Shown piece by piece: positions 7,602 through 16,243 of a stretch of DNA of 29,519 bases (position 1 is the first letter of the stretch; every line of letters starts with the position of its first letter). The notes below the pieces were generated by a model. That model saw only the letters and a list, made by a program, of their open reading frames with translations, did no database searches and was not told the DNA's origin. Position numbers and translations under genes: made by a program. Where the stretch lies: the NCBI GenBank assembly GCA_050288085.1, contig JBNKDD010000042.1, positions 1-29,519 on the forward strand, given 5' to 3'. Origin of the DNA: JBNKDD01 sp050288085 (lineage in GTDB: Bacteria > Chloroflexota > Anaerolineae > Aggregatilineales > UBA3940).

Positions 7602-8570
7602 TTATGAGATAACGCTGCTCAGTTCGGCGCTCTGAGCTTTTGCCTCCGATCTCAATCGGGTGATAGTGGTTTCCGATGCCCCGGCCTCACCCCGGCGGTT
7701 CCAGGCATGTTTTTGATAAGCAAGCTTGGTCAATGTATGGAAATACTGGCCGACTTTGCCCCATCGATTCAGGTTAGCCAGGCGGGCTGTAAAACGCCGT
7801 ACGGGGGACGTAACCACTTCATATTGCAGCTTGCTCAAAGTTTTGAGTGCTATTTCCTCTTCCAGTTGGCCGATTAACCATTGGCGTTCCCGCCGGATGG
7901 CAATCACCATAATGACAAAGACGAACAGCACCCCGCCATAGTCGGAAAGGAAAGTCAGGCAGAGTAAGCTCGGTGTTGTCTCTGCAAAGCTGATCGTCAG
8001 ATTGTGGATGGTATGCAGGGATATCGCGGCCAATAACCCGCCAAGCGGCGCGATAAATCGCACAAATCCCTTCCTGGTATGGCGTGCCACCCCGAACCCG
8101 ATTCCGGTTAGACTGGTGAACAAGGCGTGATTCAGGCCGAAGACGATAGCCCGCATGAGGAATACCTCGGGATCTGAATCGATGAAGTACAGAATATTTT
8201 CTATTGCCGCAAAGCCAAACCCAACCAACCCGCCGTAGATGATGCCGTCAAAGACTCCATCAAACTGATCATGCCATATGAAGAAAATCAGCAGGACGGC
8301 CAGCCCCTTGAAGATTTCCTCGGTGATCGGGGCCAGAACGACCGCCCCGACGATGGTTGCCAATGCGCCGGTATTGTCAATCAGCAGGAAGGGGATACCA
8401 AAGATCAGTTGGACGATCAGCGATAATATTGCTGCCGGGACGAATCCCCATAGAAAAACGGCAATCAGCAGGCCAAGCGGCTCTTTTTCGTAGCGATCCA
8501 TCCAGTAGAGAAACAGGGGATAGATGGCCATTGGAATGATGCCACCGAGTATCGCCGTCAGGATTGTCAT
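7602..8570 (-). CDS. PrsW-family intramembrane metalloprotease (copy 1, with C-terminal extension)
   Basis: A 322-residue paralogue of the downstream gene with the same motif set: EE at 84-85 (TEEIFKG), Glu124 in IENILYF, His148 in LNHALFTS and His186/His189 in LHTIHNL. The first 215 or so residues hold the membrane helices. The remaining ~105 residues are soluble, charged and contain AKLAYQKHAWNRRG-type basic segments that may be a cytoplasmic tail. GGAG lies 7 nt before the ATG. It begins 15 nt after the PHP gene stop, which makes PHP-PrsW-PrsW a likely operon. Substrates are unknown. Confidence 0.85.
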   Translation of the reverse strand: MTILTAILGGIIPMAIYPLFLYWMDRYEKEPLGLLIAVFLWGFVPAAILSLIVQLIFGIPFLLIDNTGALATIVGAVVLAPITEEIFKGLAVLLIFFIWHDQFDGVFDGIIYGGLVGFGFAAIENILYFIDSDPEVFLMRAIVFGLNHALFTSLTGIGFGVARHTRKGFVRFIAPLGGLLAAISLHTIHNLTISFAETTPSLLCLTFLSDYGGVLFVFVIMVIAIRRERQWLIGQLEEEIALKTLSKLQYEVVTSPVRRFTARLANLNRWGKVGQYFHTLTKLAYQKHAWNRRGEAGASETTITRLRSEAKAQSAELSSVIS

Positions 8571-8585
8571 AAGTGTTCTCCGGGG

Positions 8586-9266
8586 TCAGGCCGGTTTGAG
8601 TGAAGGGCGGACCCGCTTTAACCATTTAGCGTAAGTTGAGCCGAAATGTACCAGAAAACTACTCAGGGTTTCCTGTCGATCAGCATTCTCAAGCGCCTTG
8701 CGGAATTCCTCGGCGTTGTTTGCAAACGGTGGAACGGCCATCAGGGAAGAACCGTATTCCCGGCGGATATGGGCATCGCTGCCACAGGTCATCAATTTGC
8801 CGTGTTCTTTGGCGAACGCCAGCGCTTTGTCGTTATCCTCGTTATGAATGCAGCGGGAGTTGAACACCTCAATTGCATCAACCAAATCGACAATCGACAG
8901 CAGGTCATCCAGTTCCCACGCACCACTGCGGTAGCGATCAAATGGATGGGCCACTCCGATCACGGCCCCTTGATCACGCAGGCGGTCGATGGTTTCCTCC
9001 GGGCTGAGGCCGCGCGGAACCTCTTCCTTGATGTACCATGACAGAAGCTCGCCTTTTGTCGTCATTACTTCTTCTCCGGGGATAACCAGCATCGGGTAGA
9101 GTTTGGCTGCAGCCAATGCGCCCTGTGCCGTGTTATGGTCGGTGATGGCGATCTTATCGATTCCCCGCTTCCGGCAAATTTCCTGTAGATTCCCGATCTT
9201 GGTCAGGGAATCTTTGGAATAGATAGTATGTGAATGGAGTTCTATTTTCCAGGTTGGTGTTGTCAT
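8586..9266 (-). CDS. PHP-domain metal-dependent phosphoesterase
   Basis: A 226-residue stand-alone PHP domain. Metal ligands of the fold are visible: His11 and His13 (HSHTIYS), Asp43-His44 (ITDHNT), Glu65/Glu66 (PGEEV), the His of GVAHPFD and Asp/His of CGSDAH near the C-terminus. Members hydrolyse phosphoesters such as histidinol phosphate, nucleotide 3',5'-bisphosphates or RNA ends; the short single-domain form fits the general PHP/YciV-like group, and the substrate is not assigned. AGGTG lies 6 nt before the ATG at 9266. A GTG at 9275 is in frame but overlaps that site. A TATACT hexamer at 9307-9312 on this strand may be a -10 element, although no good -35 accompanies it. Confidence 0.85.
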   Translation of the reverse strand: MTTPTWKIELHSHTIYSKDSLTKIGNLQEICRKRGIDKIAITDHNTAQGALAAAKLYPMLVIPGEEVMTTKGELLSWYIKEEVPRGLSPEETIDRLRDQGAVIGVAHPFDRYRSGAWELDDLLSIVDLVDAIEVFNSRCIHNEDNDKALAFAKEHGKLMTCGSDAHIRREYGSSLMAVPPFANNAEEFRKALENADRQETLSSFLVHFGSTYAKWLKRVRPSLKPA

Positions 9267-9344
9267 AAATTGCACCTGTAAGGCGTCGGCTTATCCCTTC
9301 AGAGATAGTATACAAGAGTATCGAGTGAGGGAGAAAACCGGCGT

Positions 9345-10391
9345 TTAGTTGGCCGCTTCTGATTTCAACTCGGCCTGAGCTGTCCTCCATGCCTGGTCGA
9401 TTTTTTCCGGGAACAGGCGCTTTCGGAAGGCAAACGCGGTTACCAATCCGAGGATCACGCCAAACCAGAGAGTTGCCAGCCGGATCAGAAGGGCGGCAGT
9501 CCCGGCAAAGCCCGGATCACTGTGACCCAGGACGAATAATTCGATCATCCCGACAATCGTAAATTCGGCAGCTCCTAACCCTCCGGGAAGGCCGCTCACT
9601 GCCCCGATAATTGTGGCGGCTGCCAACATGAACATAGCCTGCCAGAACAGCAGCCAGCCAGCGGTCAGGCCCATCCCGTGCAAAATCAGGTAGAATCCAA
9701 TACTCTCTCCCGACCAACTGATCACGCCGATGCCGACTGCTACCAGCAGCGGAATTGGTCGAAATAGTTCATAGCTGCTTTCATATAGCTCGTGGAAGGA
9801 TTTACCTAAACGACCGATGACCGGTACTTTTTCCAATATGTTGAGTATCCACAGGAACAGTGGTCGAATCTGGATGACGACAATACCGACCAACAAGATA
9901 CCCAGTACGGTAAGATAGTACGGGACATATTTAAATAAAACCTCGTTGTTTTCTGCCGAGGTGAACAGCATCCCGCCAAAGCTGATCGCGCCGAGTACCA
10001 GCATAGCCAGACCATCGGTAACGCGGTCGGCGATGATGACGGGCGCACTTCGGGCTACAGGGGTTCCGGTCATTTCCCGCAGGATGACGGTGCGGAGCAG
10101 TTCGGCGACTTTGCCGGGTGATAGGGCCAGCACGAATCCACCAATAAACACTGCTGCACTGTCTATCCGCGAGATATCCTTGATCCCGATCAGGTGCAAG
10201 TAATAATGCCACTTGTTCCAGCGCAGGAAATAATTGATGAGGGTAAGACCCAAAACGGGGATAAGGTATAACAAGGGGAATGTACGGACATGCCCCCACA
10301 TTTCTTTGAGATCGCCGTAGAGCAGCAGTCCAATGATAACCGCCACGCCGATCAGACCACCGATGATCAGTTTGTTTCTTACGTCTTTCAT
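9345..10391 (-). CDS. Lysylphosphatidylglycerol-synthase-like integral membrane protein (UPF0104/flippase-like)
   Basis: A 348-residue integral membrane protein with about eight helices, of the family that includes the membrane half of MprF and AglD-linked proteins. Family features seen are an N-terminal helix pair ending at NYFLRWNKWHYYL, GFVLALSPGKVAELLR, SAPVIIADRVTDGLAML and the late glycine-rich ISGLPGGLGAAEF-type loop (here SGLPGGLGAAEFT). Members move or modify lipids or lipid-linked sugars, but many have no known substrate. No soluble lysyl-transferase domain is fused, so MprF activity is not implied. There is no Shine-Dalgarno sequence before the ATG, and a -10 element sits 7 nt upstream, so the mRNA may be leaderless. 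Confidence 0.85.
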   Translation of the reverse strand: MKDVRNKLIIGGLIGVAVIIGLLLYGDLKEMWGHVRTFPLLYLIPVLGLTLINYFLRWNKWHYYLHLIGIKDISRIDSAAVFIGGFVLALSPGKVAELLRTVILREMTGTPVARSAPVIIADRVTDGLAMLVLGAISFGGMLFTSAENNEVLFKYVPYYLTVLGILLVGIVVIQIRPLFLWILNILEKVPVIGRLGKSFHELYESSYELFRPIPLLVAVGIGVISWSGESIGFYLILHGMGLTAGWLLFWQAMFMLAAATIIGAVSGLPGGLGAAEFTIVGMIELFVLGHSDPGFAGTAALLIRLATLWFGVILGLVTAFAFRKRLFPEKIDQAWRTAQAELKSEAAN

Positions 10392-10398
10392 GGCGGCG

Positions 10399-10427
10399 AT
10401 TGTAGCATCAGCCGGGGTGGGGTGCTA
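10399..10427 (-). promoter_or_regulatory. Extended -10 promoter for the flippase-like gene
   Basis: On the minus strand TGCTACAAT (extended -10, hexamer 10399-10404) stands 7 nt before the ATG at 10391. A weak -35 (TAGCAC/TTAGCA, about 10422-10428) is 17-18 nt upstream. Transcription would start at or next to the A of the ATG. Confidence 0.5.
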
Positions 10428-10443
10428 AATCTGAATCATAAGA

Positions 10444-11850
10444 TCAGGGGAAGGATTCGCGTACCCACAGTAAAGGATCGACCTGCTCACCTGCTACCCA
10501 CATCTCCCAGTGGACATGTGCGGCGGTTGATAAGCCGGTATTGCCTATCGTTCCTATTTGTTGACCGGCAACTACTTCATCACCTGGATTGACCAGTACA
10601 CTGGATTGATGCCAGTAACCGGTGTATACCCCTCGACCATGATCCAGGATGGTGACCAGACCTCGCACCGTCAGGAGACCCGAATCTACAACTACCCCGT
10701 TGGCCGGGGCATAGACGGGGGTTCCGGCGGATGCGACGAAGTCAACCCCAGAGTGGAAGGTACTGTAGTCGCTTCCGGCGTAGGTTCGAGCATTTCCATA
10801 TCCTGATGACATCACTCCGGCGGCTGGCAACAAAAACAATCCATCCCAACGGCGTTCGGGGGTAAAGCCGGTCATCGTCTGTTGGATATAGTCAAATTCT
10901 TCCTGGACGGCAGTCGTGTCGTTTAGTGCAGCAACCATGTCATCCGGCACGCGGATGATCTCACTGCCATACCAGCCATTGGCTACCAACACCTGCCGGT
11001 TATATGTCCATACGGAACCGCTGTCATCCGTGAAGGTCAGAGTCAGTGGATACAATCCGGGTGCTAGCCAGCGATTTACACCGATTATAGCCTGGTGAAC
11101 TGCCCCCTCGGAGACTATGTCCAAATCTGTCGAAAGGAACGTCCCCTGCATGGTTCCGGGAATCTCTGTCTCAATTTGTAACCCGGCGCTGTGACCCGGC
11201 TCAAGTGGGAGAGGATGCAGCACAACCGACTGCCAGGGCTCGGCCAGTAATACTGCTTTGTTGGTTCCACCCGATTGGACGTTCAACAGCCGCCCGGATG
11301 GGATCAAAAAGGGATCGGTAATATTGTTGAGGAGCATCAGAGCGGCGGCGTTTTCGTTGTTGTGCAGGGCGACATTCCAGAAGGAATCATCATGTTTGAT
11401 TCGCGCAAACCGCCCCCCGCCATCCCCGGCGGGAATTTCCAGTTTCTGGCCGATGATCAATTTCGATGGGTTGACGAGGTGATTTCGGATTGCCAGTTCT
11501 TCTACTGCAACATCATATTGTGCGGCCAACGAAAACAGCGTGTCTGAAGCACCGACGACTGCCATCTGCCTCGGACTGCTTGCTACCCCGCTGTTGGACG
11601 GAGGGATGATCAGGCGTTGGCCCACCTTGATATCCTCAGTAGCATCCAGACTGTTGGCAGCCTGGATTGCTCCGACGGTAATCTGATAATAACCGGCTAC
11701 ATCGGATAGACTTTCGCCATACTGGACAACGTGAACGGTGATGCCGTTATTTCCAGCAGCTTCTTGTGCGACGACTGGCTGCCCTCCAATGAACAGGGCA
11801 ATCAGGAGTGTCAGAATATACCATCGAAGAAATTTAGGTCGCTGCCTCAA
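10444..11850 (-). CDS. LysM and M23-peptidase envelope protein
   Basis: A 468-residue exported protein. A signal peptide (residues 1-28, ending VVAQ) is followed by two LysM peptidoglycan-binding motifs (about 38-83 and 95-140), a degenerate third repeat (about 150-190), a beta-rich middle region with an Ig-like stretch, and a C-terminal M23 domain (about 345-460). The zinc ligands His366 and Asp370 (HSGVD) and the HxH pair His445/His447 (HVH) are intact, so it may be an active endopeptidase that trims peptidoglycan cross-bridges. The only supported start is TTG at 11850, which overlaps the stop of the DUF192 gene by 17 nt; GGAG lies about 12 nt upstream, rather far. Coupled translation with DUF192 is likely. 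Confidence 0.85.
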   Translation of the reverse strand: MRQRPKFLRWYILTLLIALFIGGQPVVAQEAAGNNGITVHVVQYGESLSDVAGYYQITVGAIQAANSLDATEDIKVGQRLIIPPSNSGVASSPRQMAVVGASDTLFSLAAQYDVAVEELAIRNHLVNPSKLIIGQKLEIPAGDGGGRFARIKHDDSFWNVALHNNENAAALMLLNNITDPFLIPSGRLLNVQSGGTNKAVLLAEPWQSVVLHPLPLEPGHSAGLQIETEIPGTMQGTFLSTDLDIVSEGAVHQAIIGVNRWLAPGLYPLTLTFTDDSGSVWTYNRQVLVANGWYGSEIIRVPDDMVAALNDTTAVQEEFDYIQQTMTGFTPERRWDGLFLLPAAGVMSSGYGNARTYAGSDYSTFHSGVDFVASAGTPVYAPANGVVVDSGLLTVRGLVTILDHGRGVYTGYWHQSSVLVNPGDEVVAGQQIGTIGNTGLSTAAHVHWEMWVAGEQVDPLLWVRESFP

Positions 11851-12205
11851 AGTTTAACAAATCTCCAACTTCGATCTTGTCCAGCAGATCAGGATGTGCT
11901 TCCAGCGTGTAACGGGCGGGTTGGGCCGGTACATATGCTAACCGCCAGGGGCGGGCTAACACTTTGTCCACCACGCGGAATTCGTTGTCAAGCCAGACTA
12001 CGGTGATAGGAAACAACATGAACAACATGTGAATGGCTGCCGACGACCGGCTTTCATATGAGCCAACCAGCAGCAAACCTTCGTCTTCTAGTATTTCCCG
12101 GCGCATCATCAGCCCCAGGAATTTGCAGCCGAAGGATTCACACCAGCGTACTTTATTCAAAAGTACAAGGTCATTATTGGCATGGGTAAGTCTTCCGATT
12201 ATCAT
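11834..12205 (-). CDS. DUF192 family protein
   Basis: A 123-residue small beta-rich protein matching DUF192. The visible signature is GLMMR near residue 32, then IHMLFMLFPITVVWLD (the usual MLFVF...MxNT-type block and the hydrophobic strand), the P-A-R-Y-T-LE segment and the terminal IEVGDLLNF. Function is unknown; members are often exported, but this copy has no clear signal peptide. The usual upstream ribosome binding site is missing and the predicted transcript would begin only about 4-5 nt before the ATG. It is the first gene of a pair with the LysM-M23 gene. Confidence 0.8.
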   Translation of the reverse strand: MIIGRLTHANNDLVLLNKVRWCESFGCKFLGLMMRREILEDEGLLLVGSYESRSSAAIHMLFMLFPITVVWLDNEFRVVDKVLARPWRLAYVPAQPARYTLEAHPDLLDKIEVGDLLNFEAAT

Positions 12206-12216
12206 TTCAATTATGC

Positions 12217-12245
12217 ATTCTATCTCCGGAGACCCCGGATCACAA
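12217..12245 (-). promoter_or_regulatory. Promoter for the DUF192-M23 pair
   Basis: On the minus strand TTGTGA (12240-12245), a 17-nt spacer and TAGAAT (12217-12222) form a good sigma-70-type promoter. The expected start is near 12210, leaving a leader of only 4-5 nt before the ATG at 12205. The -35 overlaps the tail of the upstream terminator. Confidence 0.6.
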
Positions 12246-12282
12246 AATAACGATAAAAGGGGCGCGGTTCACGCACCCCTTT
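12241..12282 (-). terminator. Rho-independent terminator of the receiver gene
   Basis: Read on the minus strand, a 7-bp stem AAAGGGG/CCCCTTT (arms 12276-12282 and 12256-12262) with a further GCG/CGC pairing inside is followed by a T-rich tail TTTTATCGTTATTTT. It lies 78 nt after the receiver gene stop at 12360. Confidence 0.75.
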
Positions 12283-12359
12283 GAAAGTGACTCGATTGCA
12301 CAGATCAAGTTGATTGTGTGCCTGAACGAAGGGCACAAACCTCACAAGCTCTGATTGAA

Positions 12360-12761
12360 CTAATTGCTAGTTTCAGTATCGCTGTTGAGGACGTTCTCGA
12401 TGCTCTTTAATAAGTCTGCCGGGCTGAATGGCTTGGTGATATAATCCTCGACCTTTGCGATATACAACCCCAGGACTTTATCGATGTTTTGAGCTTTAGC
12501 CGTAACGACGATAACGGGGATGTTCTTCATTACCTCATCAGCCTTCATTTGCTGATAGACATCCCAGCCGTTCATATCCGGCATCATCAAGTCGAGCAGA
12601 ACAAGATCGGGCTTGACATTGGCAATTAGATTAAGACCTTCTTGCCCGCCGCTGGCTCCCATGACCTCAAAGCCTCGATTTTTCAGGATCAGCTTCACGA
12701 GCTCGATCATTGCGGGCTCGTCTTCTATACAGACAATGGTTGGGTGGTGCTCTTCGCTCAT
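12360..12761 (-). CDS. Single-domain CheY-like response regulator
   Basis: A 133-residue stand-alone receiver. It has the acidic pair Glu13-Asp14, phosphoacceptor Asp57 (LLDLMMPDMNG), Thr87 (VVTAK) and Lys110 (TKPF), so the full phosphorylation site is intact. There is no output domain; signalling must be through protein contact. The domain resembles that of the receiver with the basic tail at 2525-3139. The ATG at 12761 has no recognisable Shine-Dalgarno sequence. It has its own promoter directly after the DinG stop and a terminator of its own, so it is a monocistronic unit. No kinase is adjacent. Confidence 0.9.
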   Translation of the reverse strand: MSEEHHPTIVCIEDEPAMIELVKLILKNRGFEVMGASGGQEGLNLIANVKPDLVLLDLMMPDMNGWDVYQQMKADEVMKNIPVIVVTAKAQNIDKVLGLYIAKVEDYITKPFSPADLLKSIENVLNSDTETSN

Positions 12762-12810
12762 AATATTTTAATCAACTTATAGAACAGGAATAAACCAATC
12801 TTTGGTTAAG

Positions 12811-12838
12811 ATTGTACCCGTCTAAAAAAGTCGCGCAA
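12811..12838 (-). promoter_or_regulatory. Promoter of the CheY-like gene
   Basis: On the minus strand TTGCGC (12833-12838), a 16-nt spacer and TACAAT (12811-12816) form a likely promoter, starting directly after the DinG stop codon at 12840-12842. A 6-bp palindrome AACCAA-TCT-TTGGTT (12793-12807) lies at the expected start of transcription. Confidence 0.55.
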
Positions 12839-12839
12839 G

Positions 12840-15653
12840 TCAGCTATCCGATAACCAATCCATTGCCATCCCCGGTAAGTCGGCCAGACGGCCCCGATGG
12901 AGTGTACATTGGGGCAGAGCCTCAAGGAACAAATTCCCGTAGCTTTTACTGATAACCCGCTTGTCGAAGATTGCCACAATGCCCCGATCATCCTTGCGCC
13001 GGATCAGGCGGCCAAATCCCTGCCGAAAGCGCAGGATGGCCTCTGGCAGTGCATATTCATAGAATGAATTTGAGAACTGTTCACTGCGTGCTGCAAACAG
13101 GGGATCAGTCGGGACGCTGAACGGAAGCCGGACGATAACCAACACACTCAGATCAGCGCCCGGTATATCAACGCCTTCCCAGAATGTGCGGGTTCCCATC
13201 AGCACCGCCCGCTCGGATTCGATAAACCCGTCAAGCAGTTGAGCCTGGCTGCCACCGCCACTCTGATCAAAAAGCAGGATGCCATCTTTAGCAAGCTCAT
13301 CACCGATAGCGCTGGAAGTCTGGCGAAGTTGGGCGTAGCTGGTAAATAAGATCAGCGCCCGTCCCTTAGTCGCCCGGCAAAGGTTGAGAATACCCTGCTC
13401 GACGGCAGTCTGGTAAGCTGCCCGGTCAGCCGGTTCAGGGATATCATTGACGAGGTAAAGCAGCGTATTTGATTCATAATCAAATGGGCTGTCGATGGCG
13501 ACTTCAGAAACACCCTCTGCATCCAATCGATCCCGGATGTGGGAAAACGAGCCATCTGTTTGAAGGGTGGCGCTGGCAAGAACAATCGTATCCTTCTTTT
13601 GCCATAGATGTTCTTGGACTAACTGCCCGACCCTCAGGGGGGCAGCATGCAAAGAGATAAAATCGCTGCCCGGTTGGAATTCTACCCAGTAGATATAATT
13701 GCCATCTGGTTTGCGTACAAAGTGATCAAATTGCAGATGAATTTCATTCAGGTAACGAGCCATGGACTGGACGCCAAACAGGAGATCGCTGTATCCATCG
13801 ATATCGTAATCTGAGAGGTTTTGCAGCCCACCGACCAGCTCGTTCATGGCCTGGGCAATCCCCGACGTAAATTCGCTCAGCCGTTCCCAGTTTGATTCTA
13901 CGTTCACCCAACCTGGTTGTGCGCGCAAGTTGTCTACAATCCGAATGCGCTGTGTGTATTCATTGCGCGGGATGTTAACCTGCTCTTTCAGATAATTTTG
14001 CAGAACCTCAAAGAACTGGTCGGAATGCTGGGCCATATGCCGGGCAACATGCTCGACCATCCCGACGTATTCCTCAAGCGTGCTGTAATAGCCTGAAGGG
14101 ATATTGGAACGGGTCTGGTGCAGCAGATCAGCCAGTAGACCTCTGCGACTGGTGCCCAGGTCGGCAAGCTGACGGCGGATTGTGAACGCGTCGGCGCGGA
14201 AGCTCATGCTGTTAGTGATAGCCGCTTCGAGGTGATGTCCCTCGTCAATGATGAGGTAGTTGTATTCCGGCAGCACCCGATTCTCGGCTACAACGTCCGC
14301 TAAGAGCAAGGAATGATTGACGATCACGATATGAGCCGATTCGGCAGCCCGGCGTGCTTTATAAAATGGGCACTGTCCTCCCATCTCGTCAGCGCATCGA
14401 CCTAAGGTACAGCCGTCGCCTTCGGCACTTAACCGTCTCCAAATGCCTGCTTCAGCAGCTCCACGCAGGGTGATGGCCTGCCGCTCATCCTCTGTGCCGG
14501 TTGTTAACCAGACCAGGAGGCGGGCCAACATCAACATCTCTTCCGGCGAGTTTGGTCCCCGGCGGCGGAGCATCGCGAAACGGCTTGGGCAAAGATAGTG
14601 GCTGCGTCCCTTCAGAACCGTTGCCCGGAACGGTGTCTCCGACACCTCTCTCAGAAGCGGTATATCTTTATTGATCAACTGTTCCTGCAAGTTGATGGTA
14701 TGGGTGCTGATTACCACCCGGACTTTGTTGCTCTGGGCAAAGTTAATTGCCGGAAGCAGATAAGCCAGGGATTTCCCAACGCCGGTTGGGGCCTCTAACA
14801 GTAAATGCTGTCCCTCGTTAAATGCGTTGGCGACGGATCGCAGCATAGCGACTTGCTGCGGACGATATTCATAATTGGGTAGGGCCTGATCGAAAAGGCC
14901 ATCCGGTTCGATCTCTGCCGCCAACTGATCGGCATCAATAAGCTCCGGGCTGCTGGCTGCAAGTGCGTTGAGAGCCTTCCCGAATCCATTCTCATCACGG
15001 TGTGGTGGAAACAGATATGTTATATCGAGATCGTCGTCGGCTGGTTCTGCTTTGGCCTCGGCCATACGCTCACGTAGGACAGCCGCAAAAAACATCCGCC
15101 CATCCCAGGGGATATTTTTGCCAGCTTCGACGATCTCAGACAGGGTATTGATCGGCAGTTCAAATGCCTTTTCCCATAACCGCTGGTAAAGTCCTGCCGT
15201 CATAAAGGAATCGTTCAGAGCCCGGTGAGCATCTTCAGCTTCCAGATCGAACAGAGAAACCAGGCTGGATAAGCTATAACGGGGTAGGGAGGGGTGCGTA
15301 ACTGATGCAAGTACAAAGGTGTCGATCAGAGGGTTGTCAAGAGGGATCCCATTTTGGCGTAAAAACTCAATATCAAAGCGGATATTATGTCCAACGACCG
15401 GTGCATCGCCGACAAAATACTTGACCTGGGGCAGTACCTCTGACCAGATTGGTGCATGGATAAAATCTTTGTCCCGCAGTCCTGTGAGATGGGTGATGTG
15501 AGAAGGGACTGACCGGCCAGGATCAACCAAAGTCTGGAATTCCTCCAAAATCCGGTCACCCTGAAACTTGACAGCCCCTACCTCGATAATACGATCAATT
15601 GCCGGATCAAGACCCGTTGTCTCAAGATCCAGCGCGACCAAAATGTCGCGCAT
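12840..15653 (-). CDS. dinG: DnaQ-like exonuclease fused to DinG-type ATP-dependent helicase
   Basis: A 937-residue fusion protein. Residues 1-165 are a DEDDh 3'-5' exonuclease with Asp9, Glu11 (DLETTG), Asp94, His143 and Asp148. Residues 255-930 are an XPD/DinG superfamily 2 helicase with Walker A APTGVGKS (288-295), the DEGH box (470-473) and a C-terminal QGFGRLIRR motif VI. Four cysteines (Cys355, Cys415, Cys420, Cys428) fall between motifs Ia and II as in [4Fe-4S] XPD/DinG enzymes; some Gram-positive DnaQ-DinG fusions lack this cluster. The role is probably DNA repair and removal of unusual DNA structures. AAAGG lies 6 nt before the ATG. Confidence 0.92.
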   Translation of the reverse strand: MRDILVALDLETTGLDPAIDRIIEVGAVKFQGDRILEEFQTLVDPGRSVPSHITHLTGLRDKDFIHAPIWSEVLPQVKYFVGDAPVVGHNIRFDIEFLRQNGIPLDNPLIDTFVLASVTHPSLPRYSLSSLVSLFDLEAEDAHRALNDSFMTAGLYQRLWEKAFELPINTLSEIVEAGKNIPWDGRMFFAAVLRERMAEAKAEPADDDLDITYLFPPHRDENGFGKALNALAASSPELIDADQLAAEIEPDGLFDQALPNYEYRPQQVAMLRSVANAFNEGQHLLLEAPTGVGKSLAYLLPAINFAQSNKVRVVISTHTINLQEQLINKDIPLLREVSETPFRATVLKGRSHYLCPSRFAMLRRRGPNSPEEMLMLARLLVWLTTGTEDERQAITLRGAAEAGIWRRLSAEGDGCTLGRCADEMGGQCPFYKARRAAESAHIVIVNHSLLLADVVAENRVLPEYNYLIIDEGHHLEAAITNSMSFRADAFTIRRQLADLGTSRRGLLADLLHQTRSNIPSGYYSTLEEYVGMVEHVARHMAQHSDQFFEVLQNYLKEQVNIPRNEYTQRIRIVDNLRAQPGWVNVESNWERLSEFTSGIAQAMNELVGGLQNLSDYDIDGYSDLLFGVQSMARYLNEIHLQFDHFVRKPDGNYIYWVEFQPGSDFISLHAAPLRVGQLVQEHLWQKKDTIVLASATLQTDGSFSHIRDRLDAEGVSEVAIDSPFDYESNTLLYLVNDIPEPADRAAYQTAVEQGILNLCRATKGRALILFTSYAQLRQTSSAIGDELAKDGILLFDQSGGGSQAQLLDGFIESERAVLMGTRTFWEGVDIPGADLSVLVIVRLPFSVPTDPLFAARSEQFSNSFYEYALPEAILRFRQGFGRLIRRKDDRGIVAIFDKRVISKSYGNLFLEALPQCTLHRGRLADLPGMAMDWLSDS

Positions 15654-15699
15654 GAAATGCCTTTCTAGGTAATAGTGTCAACAATGTCCTACCGCGCTA

Positions 15700-16203
15700 T
15701 TATCCTTCTCCTTCGACAAAATTCCCAGACATCCCATTGATATCCTGGGATTCGTACTCTGACTGATGATCTTCTAATCCGACCACCCGGTATGAAGGCT
15801 CTCCGTGATTTTCCATGCCCTCACCCGTTGTTTTCTGTAAATGTCCAACAGAGCCGATAATGAACATTACCGTTCCTATCACCGCGATTACTGGCCCAGG
15901 CCCTAATTGGTTATATGGCAGGAGCGAGTTTTGAAGGATTGCCTCGGTCAGTGCCCAGAGGGTAACGACTAACGCAGCCAGTGAACCCGCAACCAACATC
16001 ACTTTTGATGCGCCACGCCATTGCCCCTTGGTGGGAAAGAACGATAGGATTAATAATGTTATGCCCAGAATCAGAATAGAAATTGGACGTATGCTGGTGG
16101 CGGCGAGGGCTGTCTGCACCTCAACCCACTTTAACATGTAACTTAGCACAACAATGATTGCACCAACTACGGTTAGACGCCGGATAATCTTTAACATAAA
16201 CAC
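15700..16203 (-). CDS. Unrecognised four-TM membrane protein
   Basis: A 167-residue protein with four hydrophobic helices (about residues 8-24, 36-53, 65-85 and 98-118) and a hydrophilic acidic C-terminal tail of about 45 residues. I do not recognise a family. The frame is open to 16332, but AAGGAG lies exactly 7 nt before a GTG at 16203, against 13 nt before the ATG at 16197, so GTG is the likely start. It follows the zinc-ribbon methyltransferase by 100 nt and has its own extended -10 promoter, so it may be transcribed separately. No function is assigned. Confidence 0.7.
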   Translation of the reverse strand: MFMLKIIRRLTVVGAIIVVLSYMLKWVEVQTALAATSIRPISILILGITLLILSFFPTKGQWRGASKVMLVAGSLAALVVTLWALTEAILQNSLLPYNQLGPGPVIAVIGTVMFIIGSVGHLQKTTGEGMENHGEPSYRVVGLEDHQSEYESQDINGMSGNFVEGEG

Positions 16204-16234
16204 AGAATAACTCCTTTGTCCTGCCTGCCACGTT

Positions 16235-16243
16235 ATTGTAGCA
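16235..16243 (-). promoter_or_regulatory. Extended -10 promoter of the four-TM gene
   Basis: On the minus strand TGCTACAAT is an extended -10 (hexamer 16235-16240) about 30 nt before the GTG. No good -35 is present; instead the perfect palindrome TACTATAGTA (16260-16269) lies across the -35 position. Confidence 0.45.

Noticed and set aside
15676..15681. Perfect TTGACA (minus strand) upstream of dinG
   Set aside because: The -10 position 17 nt downstream reads ATTTCA and overlaps the start codon area, so it is not a usable promoter as seen.
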